A DNA stretch of 64,000 nt, taken from contig OZ257145.1 in the NCBI GenBank assembly GCA_965279315.1, positions 2,790,001 through 2,854,000 of the forward strand, read 5' to 3'. Under the pieces are notes generated by a model. That model had not been told where the DNA came from, searched no databases, and was given only the letters and a program-made list of their open reading frames with translations. Positions 8,360 to 16,718 of this stretch are shown here, piece after piece. Every line of letters begins with the position of its first letter. Within the stretch, counting starts at the first letter, position 1. This stretch comes from JAPWJZ01 sp965279315 (lineage in GTDB: Bacteria; Pseudomonadota; Alphaproteobacteria; Micavibrionales; UBA2020). The translations under genes were made by a program, and so were the position numbers.

Positions 8360-9076
8360 ATGAACCCTTTCAACTGGCTCTCCCACTCCCTCACCCACGC
8401 ATTCACGGGCGCAACGCACAAGCCCTATCACGCACCGACACGGGAAGAGGAACAGGAAAAGTTTTTCGACGCCATTGAAAAGGAAGACCTCACCGAAATG
8501 ACCCGCATCGCGGAAAGATACCCGAAAGATTTCCTGAACTGGAAAAGCAACGACGGCCATTCGCCCATGCGCCATGCGCAGGAATGGAACAGCTTTCAGG
8601 CTTTCGTGCAGCTGGCCGGCATGGGCGGCAACCGCCATGAAGACTACGGCAATGGCTGGACCCCGCTGACGCTCGCGCTGTCGCGCCGCCATGGCCCCTT
8701 CGTCGATTACCTGATCGACGGCAATGCCGAAACCCTCAATAAAATCGCAATCGATGGCGAACATAGCTATACTGCGCTGCACCTTGCCGTGCTGATGGGC
8801 GACGAAGACCGCCTGCTGTCGCTGATCGAACACGGCGCAGACACCGCCATCAAGGCAAAAACCGGCAAGGATGACATCACCGCCGAAGAACTGGCCACAC
8901 AGCGGCGCGAAAAGAATTTGGCCGAGATGCTGCACCTCGCCCCGCAGATCGTCGCCAACCGCGCGGCGGAATTCGCGAAAATGGCCGAATACGGCAAGGC
9001 GCATGCCTATGTGCCGAAGCCCGAAGCACCGCTGCAAAGCCCCTATCGCGGCGTTGCCATGCCGAAAGCCGCATAA
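8360..9076 (+). CDS. ankyrin-repeat protein
   Basis: 238 residues with at least three ankyrin-like units: FFDAIEKEDLTEMTRIAERYP, GWTPLTLALSRRHGPFVDYLIDG and SYTALHLAVLMGDEDRLLSLIEHGADTAI. These repeats normally mediate protein binding. No signal peptide is visible, so it is probably cytoplasmic. The N-terminus (MNPFNWLSHSLTHAF) could be an amphipathic helix. AGGA precedes the ATG. It is transcribed away from the M20-type gene. The partner is unknown. Confidence 0.75.
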   Translation: MNPFNWLSHSLTHAFTGATHKPYHAPTREEEQEKFFDAIEKEDLTEMTRIAERYPKDFLNWKSNDGHSPMRHAQEWNSFQAFVQLAGMGGNRHEDYGNGWTPLTLALSRRHGPFVDYLIDGNAETLNKIAIDGEHSYTALHLAVLMGDEDRLLSLIEHGADTAIKAKTGKDDITAEELATQRREKNLAEMLHLAPQIVANRAAEFAKMAEYGKAHAYVPKPEAPLQSPYRGVAMPKAA

Positions 9077-9146
9077 ATACCCTTTCCAGCGTTGAACGCT
9101 CCTGCCATGTTGTGCGTTAGCGTGATGCGTAAATGGGGAGAGCAAA

Positions 9147-9578
9147 ATGGCAGATGAACGCACGACCGTCCGCGTGGTACGTGGTTTCCTGTCGAAACCT
9201 GAAAAAATTTATGACGCATGGCTGACCCCGGCGATTGCGACCAAATTCCTGTTTTCAACGCCCGACGGCGAAATGCAGAAGGTCGAGATTGACGCAAAGG
9301 AAGGCGGCAAATTCACCGTCATCGAAAAGCGCAAGGGCGAGGATATCGAACACACCGGCACCTACGAAAAACTCCAGCGCCCCGACCGCATCGTGTTCAC
9401 GTTCAAAGTGCCGCAATATTCTGCCGAAGAAACCCGCGTGACGCTCGACTTCACCCCCGACGGCAACGGCAGCCAGATCACGCTGGTGCATGAAGGCGTC
9501 CTGCCCGACTATGCCGAGAAAACCGAAAATGGCTGGACGAAAATGCTAAACGGGCTGGCAGCGGTGGTGATGGACTGA
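9147..9578 (+). CDS. SRPBCC (START/AHSA1-like) domain protein
   Basis: 143 residues forming a single AHSA1-type domain. The opening VRVVRGFLSKPEKIYDAWLTPAIATKFLF, the central GGKFTVIEKR / HTGTYEKLQRPDRIVFTF and the C-terminal helix NGWTKMLNGLAAVV are typical. The fold makes a hydrophobic pocket, and members bind lipids or other small ligands or act as Hsp90 co-chaperone-like proteins; the ligand here is unknown. GGGAGAG is well placed before the ATG. Its stop abuts the stop of the convergent gene. Confidence 0.8.
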   Translation: MADERTTVRVVRGFLSKPEKIYDAWLTPAIATKFLFSTPDGEMQKVEIDAKEGGKFTVIEKRKGEDIEHTGTYEKLQRPDRIVFTFKVPQYSAEETRVTLDFTPDGNGSQITLVHEGVLPDYAEKTENGWTKMLNGLAAVVMD

Positions 9579-10082
9579 TTACGGCGTCTGCGGCCCCGTA
9601 ACCACATTACGGATCCTGGTCGTATCCAGCGCGGGAGCTTGCGCATTTTCGAACGAAAAGCCGTTACCGCGCCACAAGCCATCGGCGACTGACTGGTACA
9701 CGCGGATGGCAAGGCCCGCCGCCTGTTTATCGGATGACAGCTTGAACGCCTTGCGGATTTTTTCAATCGCGTCGGCTTCGTATTTCGGCACGGACACATC
9801 CACATTGCCGGTCAGGTAATCGACGCGGTCTTTTTTGCGCGCGAGGTCTTGTGCCAGTTTCACGTCGAGGAAATCATCGGGGCCCGACCATGCGCTGCCG
9901 GTCTGCACTTTTTCGCCCTGCTTCAGCGGCGCGATCAGGCCGGCGGTAAATTCCACAGCCTCTTTCAAAACCGCTTTCACTTTGCGGTTGGGGCGCGCGC
10001 CGGATGCCACGTTGAACTTTTCGGCGACGGACAGGGCGCGGGCGTAATCGCCTTTGCGGATTTGAACGGAGGGTTTCGACAT
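9579..10082 (-). CDS. protein of unknown function
   Basis: 167 residues, basic at the N-terminus (MSKPSVQIRKGDYARALSVAEK), mostly helical, with no signal peptide or membrane segment. The segments VEFTAGLIAPLKQGEKVQ and AGLAIRVYQSVADGLW match no family I know. The ATG has AAAGGTG upstream and a promoter of the TTGACATAAT type. Confidence 0.6.
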   Translation of the reverse strand: MSKPSVQIRKGDYARALSVAEKFNVASGARPNRKVKAVLKEAVEFTAGLIAPLKQGEKVQTGSAWSGPDDFLDVKLAQDLARKKDRVDYLTGNVDVSVPKYEADAIEKIRKAFKLSSDKQAAGLAIRVYQSVADGLWRGNGFSFENAQAPALDTTRIRNVVTGPQTP

Positions 10083-10110
10083 GGCACACCTTTATTGATT
10101 GATTTCGGGC

Positions 10111-10139
10111 ATTCTGCGACGTTTAACGGATTATGTCAA
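10111..10139 (-). promoter_or_regulatory. promoter of the 9579-10082 gene
   Basis: TTGACA (10134-10139, minus strand) and CAGAAT (10111-10116) with a 17-base spacer. The -35 is extended as TTGACATAATCC. Confidence 0.5.
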
Positions 10140-10167
10140 CATCCCGTAACCCCCTGAAATCACCATA

Positions 10168-10195
10168 TTGATCTTGTCGTATTTCCCGCTAACAT
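10168..10195 (+). promoter_or_regulatory. candidate leaderless promoter of the patatin lipoprotein gene
   Basis: TTGATC (10168-10173) and TAACAT (10190-10195) with a 16-base spacer. The -10 ends seven bases before the ATG, and no ribosome site is visible. Confidence 0.4.
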
Positions 10196-10202
10196 CCGCC
10201 GC

Positions 10203-11453
10203 ATGACCGCGAACCGCATCGCCTTTATGTTCTGCCTCACCATCCTGCTGGCTGGCTGCGCGGGCGTGACGACGCACAAGGCCGTGCCGGAAGTGGCGAC
10301 GCTCGATGCCGTCGTCAGTGGTTACGGCCCGAACATCCGCTACTTGGGCGACGAAGCCCCCGCCGACCTTGCGCGCATCATCCAGCGGCGCATCGGGCAG
10401 TATCAGGCGGCACATGCGGATTATTTCAAGGCGCATGGCAGCTATCCCGCGATGAATTATCTCGCGCTTTCCGGCGGCGGCGACAACGGCGCGTTCGGCG
10501 CCGGGCTGCTGCATGGCTGGAGCGCAGCCGGCACGCGGCCTGAATTCACCATCGTCACCGGCGTCAGCACGGGCGCGCTGATTGCACCCTTCGCGTTCCT
10601 TGGCCGCGATTACGACGCGCAGCTGAAAGAGGCCTATACGACGATGCGTTCGGAAAATATTTTCCTCGGCTCCGCCTCGACATTGCTGGACGGTCTGACG
10701 GGCGGCATGGCGCTGACCGACAATACGCCGCTCGAAAAAATGATCGAGAAAAACGTGACGCCGGAGATGTTCGAAAAAATCGCCGAAGAGCACCGCAAGG
10801 GCCGCCGCCTGCTGATCGGCACGACCAACCTTGAAATGCAGCGCAGCGTGATCTGGGATATCGGCACGCTCGCCAACAGCACGAACCCCGATGCGCTCAA
10901 GCTGTTCCGCAAGATATTGCTGGCGTCATCCGCCATCCCCGGCGCGTTCAAGCCTGTGTTTTTCGACGTCACGGCGGCGGGCAAGACCTATAGCGAAATC
11001 CATGTCGATGGCGGCGTGACGGCGCAGGTGTTCCTGTATCCGCTGCAGACCGTCGCCGATGAAAAGACGCTGTTTGAAAAGGCGGGCATCCCCCGCAACC
11101 TGTTCATCATCCGCAACGCCAAGATCGTGCCGGAATACCAGACGATGACGCCGCGCCTGATGTACCTGTCGCAACGGTCGATCGAGACGCTGATTAAAAA
11201 TCAGGGCATTGGCGACCTGTACAAACTGTATGCGGGCGCACAGCGCGACGGCATCAATTACAACATGATTTATATCCCGCAGGGTTTCAGCAAAACGCCG
11301 AAGGAACTGTTCGATCAGGAATACATGGCGAAGCTGTTCGCCTTCAGCGATGATATGGCCGGAAAAGGCATCCCGTGGCAGCACACCCCGCCCAGCTACG
11401 CGCTGGTCGAACAGGGCATCGCCCCGCCGGCGGCGGTTGTGCCGGCGCAATAA
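10203..11453 (+). CDS. patatin-like phospholipase lipoprotein
   Basis: 416 residues. A lipoprotein signal with lipobox L-A-G-C (Cys19) anchors it to a membrane. The patatin domain starts near residue 85: oxyanion loop GGGDNGAFG (91-99), nucleophile elbow GVSTG with Ser122, and the dyad Asp in HVDGG. These are the Ser-Asp catalytic dyad elements of acyl hydrolases that act on phospholipids. The substrate and the direction of anchoring are not visible. It converges with amn, and the spacer is only six bases. Confidence 0.88.
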   Translation: MTANRIAFMFCLTILLAGCAGVTTHKAVPEVATLDAVVSGYGPNIRYLGDEAPADLARIIQRRIGQYQAAHADYFKAHGSYPAMNYLALSGGGDNGAFGAGLLHGWSAAGTRPEFTIVTGVSTGALIAPFAFLGRDYDAQLKEAYTTMRSENIFLGSASTLLDGLTGGMALTDNTPLEKMIEKNVTPEMFEKIAEEHRKGRRLLIGTTNLEMQRSVIWDIGTLANSTNPDALKLFRKILLASSAIPGAFKPVFFDVTAAGKTYSEIHVDGGVTAQVFLYPLQTVADEKTLFEKAGIPRNLFIIRNAKIVPEYQTMTPRLMYLSQRSIETLIKNQGIGDLYKLYAGAQRDGINYNMIYIPQGFSKTPKELFDQEYMAKLFAFSDDMAGKGIPWQHTPPSYALVEQGIAPPAAVVPAQ

Positions 11454-11459
11454 ATCAGA

Positions 11460-12941
11460 TTAGAGGAATGCCACTTCCGTAAAGCTGCGCAGCTTGCGGC
11501 TGTGCAGGCGCCCCGCCCCCATCGCGCGGATTTTTTCCATGGTCAGAACGCCGATCTTCAAGTGCTGATCGACGCGTTCGCGATAGAACGTATCCGCCAT
11601 GCCGGGCAGTTTCAGCTGGCCGTGCAGCGGTTTGTCCGACACGCAAAGCAGCGTGCCATACGGCACGCGGAAACGGAAACCGTTCGTGCAGATCGTCGCG
11701 GATTCCATGTCGAGCGCGACGGCGCGTGACTGGCTCAACTGCTGTACCGGAACTTTTTGTTCCCACAATTCCCAGTTACGGTCGGAAACGGTTGCGACCG
11801 TGCCGGTGCGCATGATTTTTTTCAGGTCATAACCTTTGAATCCCGTGACTTCCGCCACCGACTGCTCCAGCGCAACCTGCACCTCCGACAGCGCAGGGAT
11901 CGGGACCCATGGCGGCACGGCGTTATCGAGCACGCCGTCAAAGCGCACATAACCGTGTGACAGAACGTAATCGCCGAGCTTCTGCGAATTGCGCAGGCCC
12001 GCGCAGTGGCCGAGCATCAGCCATGTATGCGAGCGCAGCACAGCCACGTGATCGGTGATCGTTTTCGCATTCGACGGGCCGACGCCGATGTTGATCAGCG
12101 TGATGCCCGTGCCGTCTTTGCGTTTCAAATGGTATGCGGGCATCTGCGGCAGGCGCGGCGGTTTTTTGCCGTCGTCGACTTTTTCGGCCGGCAGGTTCGC
12201 GTTCTGCGTGATCATGTTGCCGGGTTCGACGAAGGCGGTGTATTGGTCCTGCCCCTGCTCCGTGCCGTCTTCGGCCTTCGCCATCAGGGCGTGGCAGTCG
12301 CGGATGAATTCATCGACATAGAACTGGTAGTTGGTGAACAGCACGAATTTCTGGAAGTGCTCGGCGGAAGTGCCGGTGTAATGCTTCAGGCGTTGCAGGC
12401 TCAGGTCAACGCGCGGCGCGGTGAACAGCGCGAGCGGCCCCGGCTCTCCCGCTTTCACTTCGTGCCTGCCATTCGGGATTTCATCATCCATGCTGGCAAG
12501 GTCGGGCTGGTCGAACAGCATCGGCAGATGCGCGATATGGTCGGGCGTCAGGTCGCGTTCCAGGTGGAATTTGTCGCCCAGCGCAAAATGCAGCGGGATC
12601 GGCATTTCACTGACGCCGACCAGCAATTCCGCCTGCGGGTGGTTGGTCAGCAGCAGCGTGAATTGTTCAAGGTAGTAATTGCGGTACAGGTCGGGGCGCG
12701 TCAATGTCGTGGAATATGTGCCCGGATGCGAAATGAAGCCGTAGGACAAACGGTTATCGACCGAAGGCCCCTTGGTCGTGCTGATCATCACATAGGGATA
12801 ATTCGCGCGTACGCGCGTCTCCATCTCCTGCCCCTGTGCGTACAGGTCGAAGGCATGGCGCAGGTAATTGACGTTGGCCTGATAAATTTCAGTGACCCAG
12901 TTCAACGCCTTTTCAGGATCGCGGAAGCCTTTGGTTGTCAT
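11460..12941 (-). CDS. amn: AMP nucleosidase
   Basis: Hydrolyses AMP to adenine and ribose 5-phosphate, regulating the adenylate pool in the cytoplasm. The C-terminal half shows the nucleoside phosphorylase fold: INIGVGPSNAKTITDHVAVLRSHTWLMLGHCAGL, then AVALDMESATICTNGF, then LLCVSDKPLHG. The N-terminal half is the regulatory domain of Amn. I start at the ATG at 12941 (MTTKGFRDPEKAL), which lines up with the usual Amn N-terminus. The frame continues to a TTG at 12986 that would overlap ftsY. At 493 residues it fits the family (about 480). Confidence 0.92.
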   Translation of the reverse strand: MTTKGFRDPEKALNWVTEIYQANVNYLRHAFDLYAQGQEMETRVRANYPYVMISTTKGPSVDNRLSYGFISHPGTYSTTLTRPDLYRNYYLEQFTLLLTNHPQAELLVGVSEMPIPLHFALGDKFHLERDLTPDHIAHLPMLFDQPDLASMDDEIPNGRHEVKAGEPGPLALFTAPRVDLSLQRLKHYTGTSAEHFQKFVLFTNYQFYVDEFIRDCHALMAKAEDGTEQGQDQYTAFVEPGNMITQNANLPAEKVDDGKKPPRLPQMPAYHLKRKDGTGITLINIGVGPSNAKTITDHVAVLRSHTWLMLGHCAGLRNSQKLGDYVLSHGYVRFDGVLDNAVPPWVPIPALSEVQVALEQSVAEVTGFKGYDLKKIMRTGTVATVSDRNWELWEQKVPVQQLSQSRAVALDMESATICTNGFRFRVPYGTLLCVSDKPLHGQLKLPGMADTFYRERVDQHLKIGVLTMEKIRAMGAGRLHSRKLRSFTEVAFL

Positions 12942-12969
12942 CAGGCCGTCGCGGATCGGTGATGGTCCT

Positions 12970-13965
12970 TTAAGTCCGGTGAGCAATTTCGTCTAACCCC
13001 GTTAATCCAGCGGCATAGTCTTCGGCCACGAACGGCCGCAGATCATCCATGCCCTCACCTATACCTATAGCATGAACTGGTAAACCAAATCTTTCGACAA
13101 GCGATACCAGCACCCCGCCCTTGGCCGTTCCGTCCAGTTTTGTGACGATCAGGCCAGTTATGTTAACCATTTGCTTGAATTGCTCCAGCTGGCTATGGGC
13201 ATTCTGGCCAACCGTCGCGTCCAGCACCAGCAGCGTCGCATGGGGGGCGTCGGGGTTTTTCTTCTGGATGATGCGCATGATCTTGGCGAGTTCTTCCATC
13301 AGGTTGGTTTTGTTCTGCAGGCGGCCTGCGGTGTCGATCATCAGTACGTCGATGTCTTCGGCAACCGCGCGGTCCATCGCCTCGAACACCAGCGCGGCGG
13401 CATCCGAGCCCTCGCCCGCAGCGACCACGGGGCATTTGATGCGGTCGGCCCAGACTTTCAACTGCTCCACGGCGGCGGCGCGGAAGGTATCGCCCGCGAC
13501 CATCATCACCTTGCGGCCTTCGTTTTTAAACTGCGCGCCAAGCTTGCCGATCGTCGTCGTTTTGCCCGTGCCGTTCACGCCGCAGACGAGGATGACATAG
13601 GGCTTCGCGTATTTGTCGAAGAGTTGTTTTTCTGCGGGTGCGAGGATTTTCTCGATCTCCTCGCCCAGCGCCTTGCGGATTTCTTCGGGCGATACTTCCT
13701 TGCCAAAGCGTTCCTTCGATATGCCCGCCACCAGTTTAGCGGCGGTCGCAGGGCCAAGGTCCGCGGAGATCAGCAATTCTTCTAACTGCTCCAGCGTCTG
13801 CGCATCCAGCTTCTTGGTCGTAAAAATTTCCGTCACGCCCTTGGTGATTTTTTCCGACGATTGCGACAGCTGTTCCTTCAGCCGCGTGAACCAGCCCTTC
13901 TTAGAGCGTTCCGCGTCCATCGGCTTGGCGGTGGTGGTGTCTTTTTTCTTGAGGAACCAGATCAT
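12970..13965 (-). CDS. ftsY: signal recognition particle receptor FtsY
   Basis: SRP-type GTPase receiving ribosome-nascent chain complexes at the inner membrane. The NG domain is complete: Walker A GVNGTGKTTT (129-138), DTAGRLQNK (G3) and TKLDGTAKGG (G4). The N-terminal acidic A-domain is very short and basic, as in many alphaproteobacteria. It lies downstream of dapF and mtaB with one small unknown gene between, and amn follows about 28 bases later on the same strand. Length is 331 residues. Confidence 0.95.
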   Translation of the reverse strand: MIWFLKKKDTTTAKPMDAERSKKGWFTRLKEQLSQSSEKITKGVTEIFTTKKLDAQTLEQLEELLISADLGPATAAKLVAGISKERFGKEVSPEEIRKALGEEIEKILAPAEKQLFDKYAKPYVILVCGVNGTGKTTTIGKLGAQFKNEGRKVMMVAGDTFRAAAVEQLKVWADRIKCPVVAAGEGSDAAALVFEAMDRAVAEDIDVLMIDTAGRLQNKTNLMEELAKIMRIIQKKNPDAPHATLLVLDATVGQNAHSQLEQFKQMVNITGLIVTKLDGTAKGGVLVSLVERFGLPVHAIGIGEGMDDLRPFVAEDYAAGLTGLDEIAHRT

Positions 13966-14042
13966 TTATCTTTTACTCTTGTCAACAGAAGTGGAGGATA
14001 GATACAGCGCAGGACTTTGTCACGCCCTAACAGCTAGGCGCA

Positions 14043-14363
14043 CTATTTCTTGTCTATGAACTTAGGTTCTTCCAACATTTTAAGGTCTTTGGCGTCAATT
14101 TTTTGAAGCTTCTTACTGAAACCAAAGTCGGGGTCACGGGAAGGATATACGCATTGGCAGCTTGTAAATATGAGAACAAAAATCGCTGTAGCAACAAAGA
14201 TGACCGCCCAGCTCGACAGATTATTTAAACGAAGCTTGAATTCTTTTTTGGCGACCTTACAACTGAGACGAACCATACCAACCCAGATTGCAACACCTAT
14301 AGACGACATGAGGATATTAGAACCCCACCACTCAATGAGCGCCCAAAGATATTGGCTATCCAC
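14043..14363 (-). CDS. small two-helix membrane protein of unknown function
   Basis: 106 residues from a GTG start. Two hydrophobic segments (about residues 16-33 and 50-69) flank a basic loop (KVAKKEFKLRLNN), followed by a lysine-rich tail. Base composition is visibly poorer in GC than ftsY and mtaB on either side, and it interrupts the usual mtaB-ftsY adjacency. The start is uncertain because no clear ribosome site precedes it. It may be lineage-specific or acquired. Confidence 0.5.
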   Translation of the reverse strand: MDSQYLWALIEWWGSNILMSSIGVAIWVGMVRLSCKVAKKEFKLRLNNLSSWAVIFVATAIFVLIFTSCQCVYPSRDPDFGFSKKLQKIDAKDLKMLEEPKFIDKK

Positions 14364-14386
14364 AGATCATTCTTTCGAGAAAATTT

Positions 14387-15712
14387 TTATACTACGTCGC
14401 CCAGCAGCACGCCGTCCTTGATTGAATTCAACTTCACCTTCAACAAGGTCCCCGGTTTGACGTCTTGGTCAAACGCGACTTCGCTGAAATATTCCGTGCG
14501 GCCTTTATTACCCTTTTCGGCCAACACAGGCAAGGTTTTGCCGACCAGCGTGGCGAGGTGTTTATCGACCTGCAAAGCCCCCGCTTCGCGCAGGATTTTC
14601 GCGCGTGCCTTGCGGATATCGCCCTGCACCTGCGGCATTTTCGCGGCGGGCGTGCCGGGGCGCGGGCTGTAGGGGAAGACGTGCAGGAAGGTCAGGTCGC
14701 ATTCGGTGACCGCCTTCAGCGTGTTATCGAACATCGCGTCCGTTTCGGTGGGGAAGCCCGCGATGATATCCGCACCGAAAACGATATCGGGGCGCAACAA
14801 ACGCGCACGGTCACAGATTTCCATCAGGTGATGGCGCAAATGGCGGCGCTTCATGCGTTTCAAAATCATGTCGTCGCCCGCTTGCATCGAGATATGGAGA
14901 TGCGGCATAAAGCGCGGTTCATCGGCGATAATCTGCCACAGGTCGTCATCAATCTCGACGGGGTCGAGTGACGACAGGCGCAGGCGCGACAGTTCCGGCA
15001 CAAGCGCCAGCAAACGGCGGATCATTTGGCCGAGGCGCGGCTGTCCGGGAAGATCAGGGCCGTAGGACGTAATATCAACGCCGGTCAAAACAACTTCGTG
15101 GTATCCGCCCGCGACCAGTTTCTTTACCTGCTCCACAATCTCGCCCATCGGCACCGACCGCGAATTGCCGCGGCCATAAGGGATGATGCAAAAGGTGCAA
15201 CGGTGGTCGCAGCCATTCTGTACCTGCACGAAGGCACGCGCATGGGATTCAAAACCGGAAATCATGTGGCGCGCCGTTTCCTTGACCGACATGATGTCGT
15301 TCACGATCACGCGTTCCGTCGCGGGCTGCGCCCAGGTTTCGGCCTTCAGTTTTAAATCGTTGCCGATCACCTGATTGACCTCGGGCATATCGGCATAGGA
15401 TTTCGGGTTCACCTGCGCGCCGCAGCCTGTCACGATAATCCGCGCATCGGGATTTTCGCGGCGCGCGCGGCGGATCGCCTGCCGCGCCTGACGCTCGGCC
15501 TCGGATGTCACGGCGCAGGTGTTGACGATAATCGCGTCATTCAGCCCCGCCTTGGCCGCGTGTTCCTTCATGACTTCGGATTCATATATATTCAGGCGGC
15601 AGCCGAACGTGACCACGCGCGGACCATTCCCCGCCTGCCGCGCCAGTTGCGTCTCGGCATCGGGCAGTTCGATCACTTGTTCTTTATGGTCAATACTGTC
15701 ATGTGGCGTCAT
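14387..15712 (-). CDS. mtaB: tRNA t6A37 methylthiotransferase MtaB
   Basis: Radical SAM enzyme adding a methylthio group to N6-threonylcarbamoyladenosine 37 of tRNA. The N-terminal MTTase domain carries three cluster cysteines (Cys38 in TFGCRLN, Cys66 in NTCAVT, Cys97 in TGCGAQ). The radical SAM core has CxxxCxxC (Cys168, 172, 175 in NGCDHRCTFC). A C-terminal TRAM-like segment closes the 441 residues. TFGCRLN and RCTFCIIPYGRG favour MtaB over MiaB/RimO. The start codon overlaps the dapF stop (ATGA). Confidence 0.93.
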   Translation of the reverse strand: MTPHDSIDHKEQVIELPDAETQLARQAGNGPRVVTFGCRLNIYESEVMKEHAAKAGLNDAIIVNTCAVTSEAERQARQAIRRARRENPDARIIVTGCGAQVNPKSYADMPEVNQVIGNDLKLKAETWAQPATERVIVNDIMSVKETARHMISGFESHARAFVQVQNGCDHRCTFCIIPYGRGNSRSVPMGEIVEQVKKLVAGGYHEVVLTGVDITSYGPDLPGQPRLGQMIRRLLALVPELSRLRLSSLDPVEIDDDLWQIIADEPRFMPHLHISMQAGDDMILKRMKRRHLRHHLMEICDRARLLRPDIVFGADIIAGFPTETDAMFDNTLKAVTECDLTFLHVFPYSPRPGTPAAKMPQVQGDIRKARAKILREAGALQVDKHLATLVGKTLPVLAEKGNKGRTEYFSEVAFDQDVKPGTLLKVKLNSIKDGVLLGDVV

Positions 15713-16527
15713 AGCTCGACTTCACCCCGATAAACTTCCGCAACCGCGCCGGTCATCAGAACATGGTTGTCGCTTTCGCGCCACTCAATATCCAGAATGC
15801 CGCCATCGAGTTCAACCGATACTTTTCGCCCGGTCAGCCCCTTGCGCGCGGCGGCGACCGCAACAGCGCAGGCGCCGGTGCCGCAGGCGCGGGTAATGCC
15901 GGCACCCCGCTCCCATACGCGCATGCGGACTTTGTTCTTTCCGGTCACGGCCGCAATTTCGACATTGGTCTTTTCGGGGAAAATAGGGTCGTTTTCCACC
16001 TTCGGCCCATACTGCGTCAGCGCGAAATCCTCGACGTCATCCATGAAAAACACGGCATGGGGGTTACCCACATTGACCGCGACCGCCGATTGCAGCGGCC
16101 CTGCCGTCACGGGTACGGAAAGGGTGTCTTCCTGCTGCATTAGCGGTATTTGCTGCCATTCAACATGAACGGGGCCCATATCGACGGTCAGTTTTTCGCC
16201 CTTCATGACGGCCGACAGCTGTGCCGCACGCGTATCAATGGCCACCAGCTTCTTTTTTTTCTCTTTAATCAGCAGCTTGCCGACGCATCTTGTCGCATTG
16301 CCGCAGGCGCCGACTTCGCTGCCGTCGTTGTTGTAGATACGCATGAAGGCATCCGCCCCTTTGCGTCTGGGCTTTTCGATGACGATCAGCTGGTCAAAGC
16401 CGATTCCGGTATTCCGGTCTGCCAGTTTCTTGATTGTTTTCAAAGGCATGGCAATCTTCTTCGATCTTGCATCGAAGATCGCGAAGTCATTGCCGAGGCC
16501 ATGCATTTTGATGAATTTATTTTTCAT
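15709..16527 (-). CDS. dapF: diaminopimelate epimerase
   Basis: Converts LL- to meso-diaminopimelate for lysine and peptidoglycan synthesis in the cytoplasm. The two catalytic cysteines sit in their motifs: Cys75 in GACGNATRCVG, and the second in TRACGTGACAVAV. MKNKFIKMHGLGNDFAIFDA is the standard N-terminus, so I start at 16527; an ATG six codons upstream (16545) is also possible. At 272 residues it is full length. It is coupled to mtaB by a four-base overlap, a frequent alphaproteobacterial pair. Confidence 0.95.
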   Translation of the reverse strand: MKNKFIKMHGLGNDFAIFDARSKKIAMPLKTIKKLADRNTGIGFDQLIVIEKPRRKGADAFMRIYNNDGSEVGACGNATRCVGKLLIKEKKKKLVAIDTRAAQLSAVMKGEKLTVDMGPVHVEWQQIPLMQQEDTLSVPVTAGPLQSAVAVNVGNPHAVFFMDDVEDFALTQYGPKVENDPIFPEKTNVEIAAVTGKNKVRMRVWERGAGITRACGTGACAVAVAAARKGLTGRKVSVELDGGILDIEWRESDNHVLMTGAVAEVYRGEVEL

Positions 16528-16636
16528 AGCGATGATATATTCCATTTTCGTTTCTTATACAAGATTTTAACCCTCTTTGCTCACCTAAAACCTTGAAAAT
16601 AATCTCAATTAACTGCACATAACGCCGGAACCATTA

Positions 16637-16666
16637 TTGCATTTTCTGCGATTAAGAGCATATAAT
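16637..16666 (+). promoter_or_regulatory. promoter of the dsbA-like/smc unit
   Basis: TTGCAT (16637-16642), an 18-base spacer and a perfect TATAAT (16661-16666). A leader of about 45 bases containing AAGGA precedes the ATG at 16719. Confidence 0.6.
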
Positions 16667-16718
16667 CTCCGCAGATTCTTACATATAAAAAGAAACGACC
16701 GAATGCGAAGGAACACCT

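Noticed and set aside
12942..12986. amn start at TTG 12986, giving a 17-base overlap with ftsY
   Set aside because: The ATG at 12941 matches the usual Amn N-terminus; the TTG has no ribosome site.
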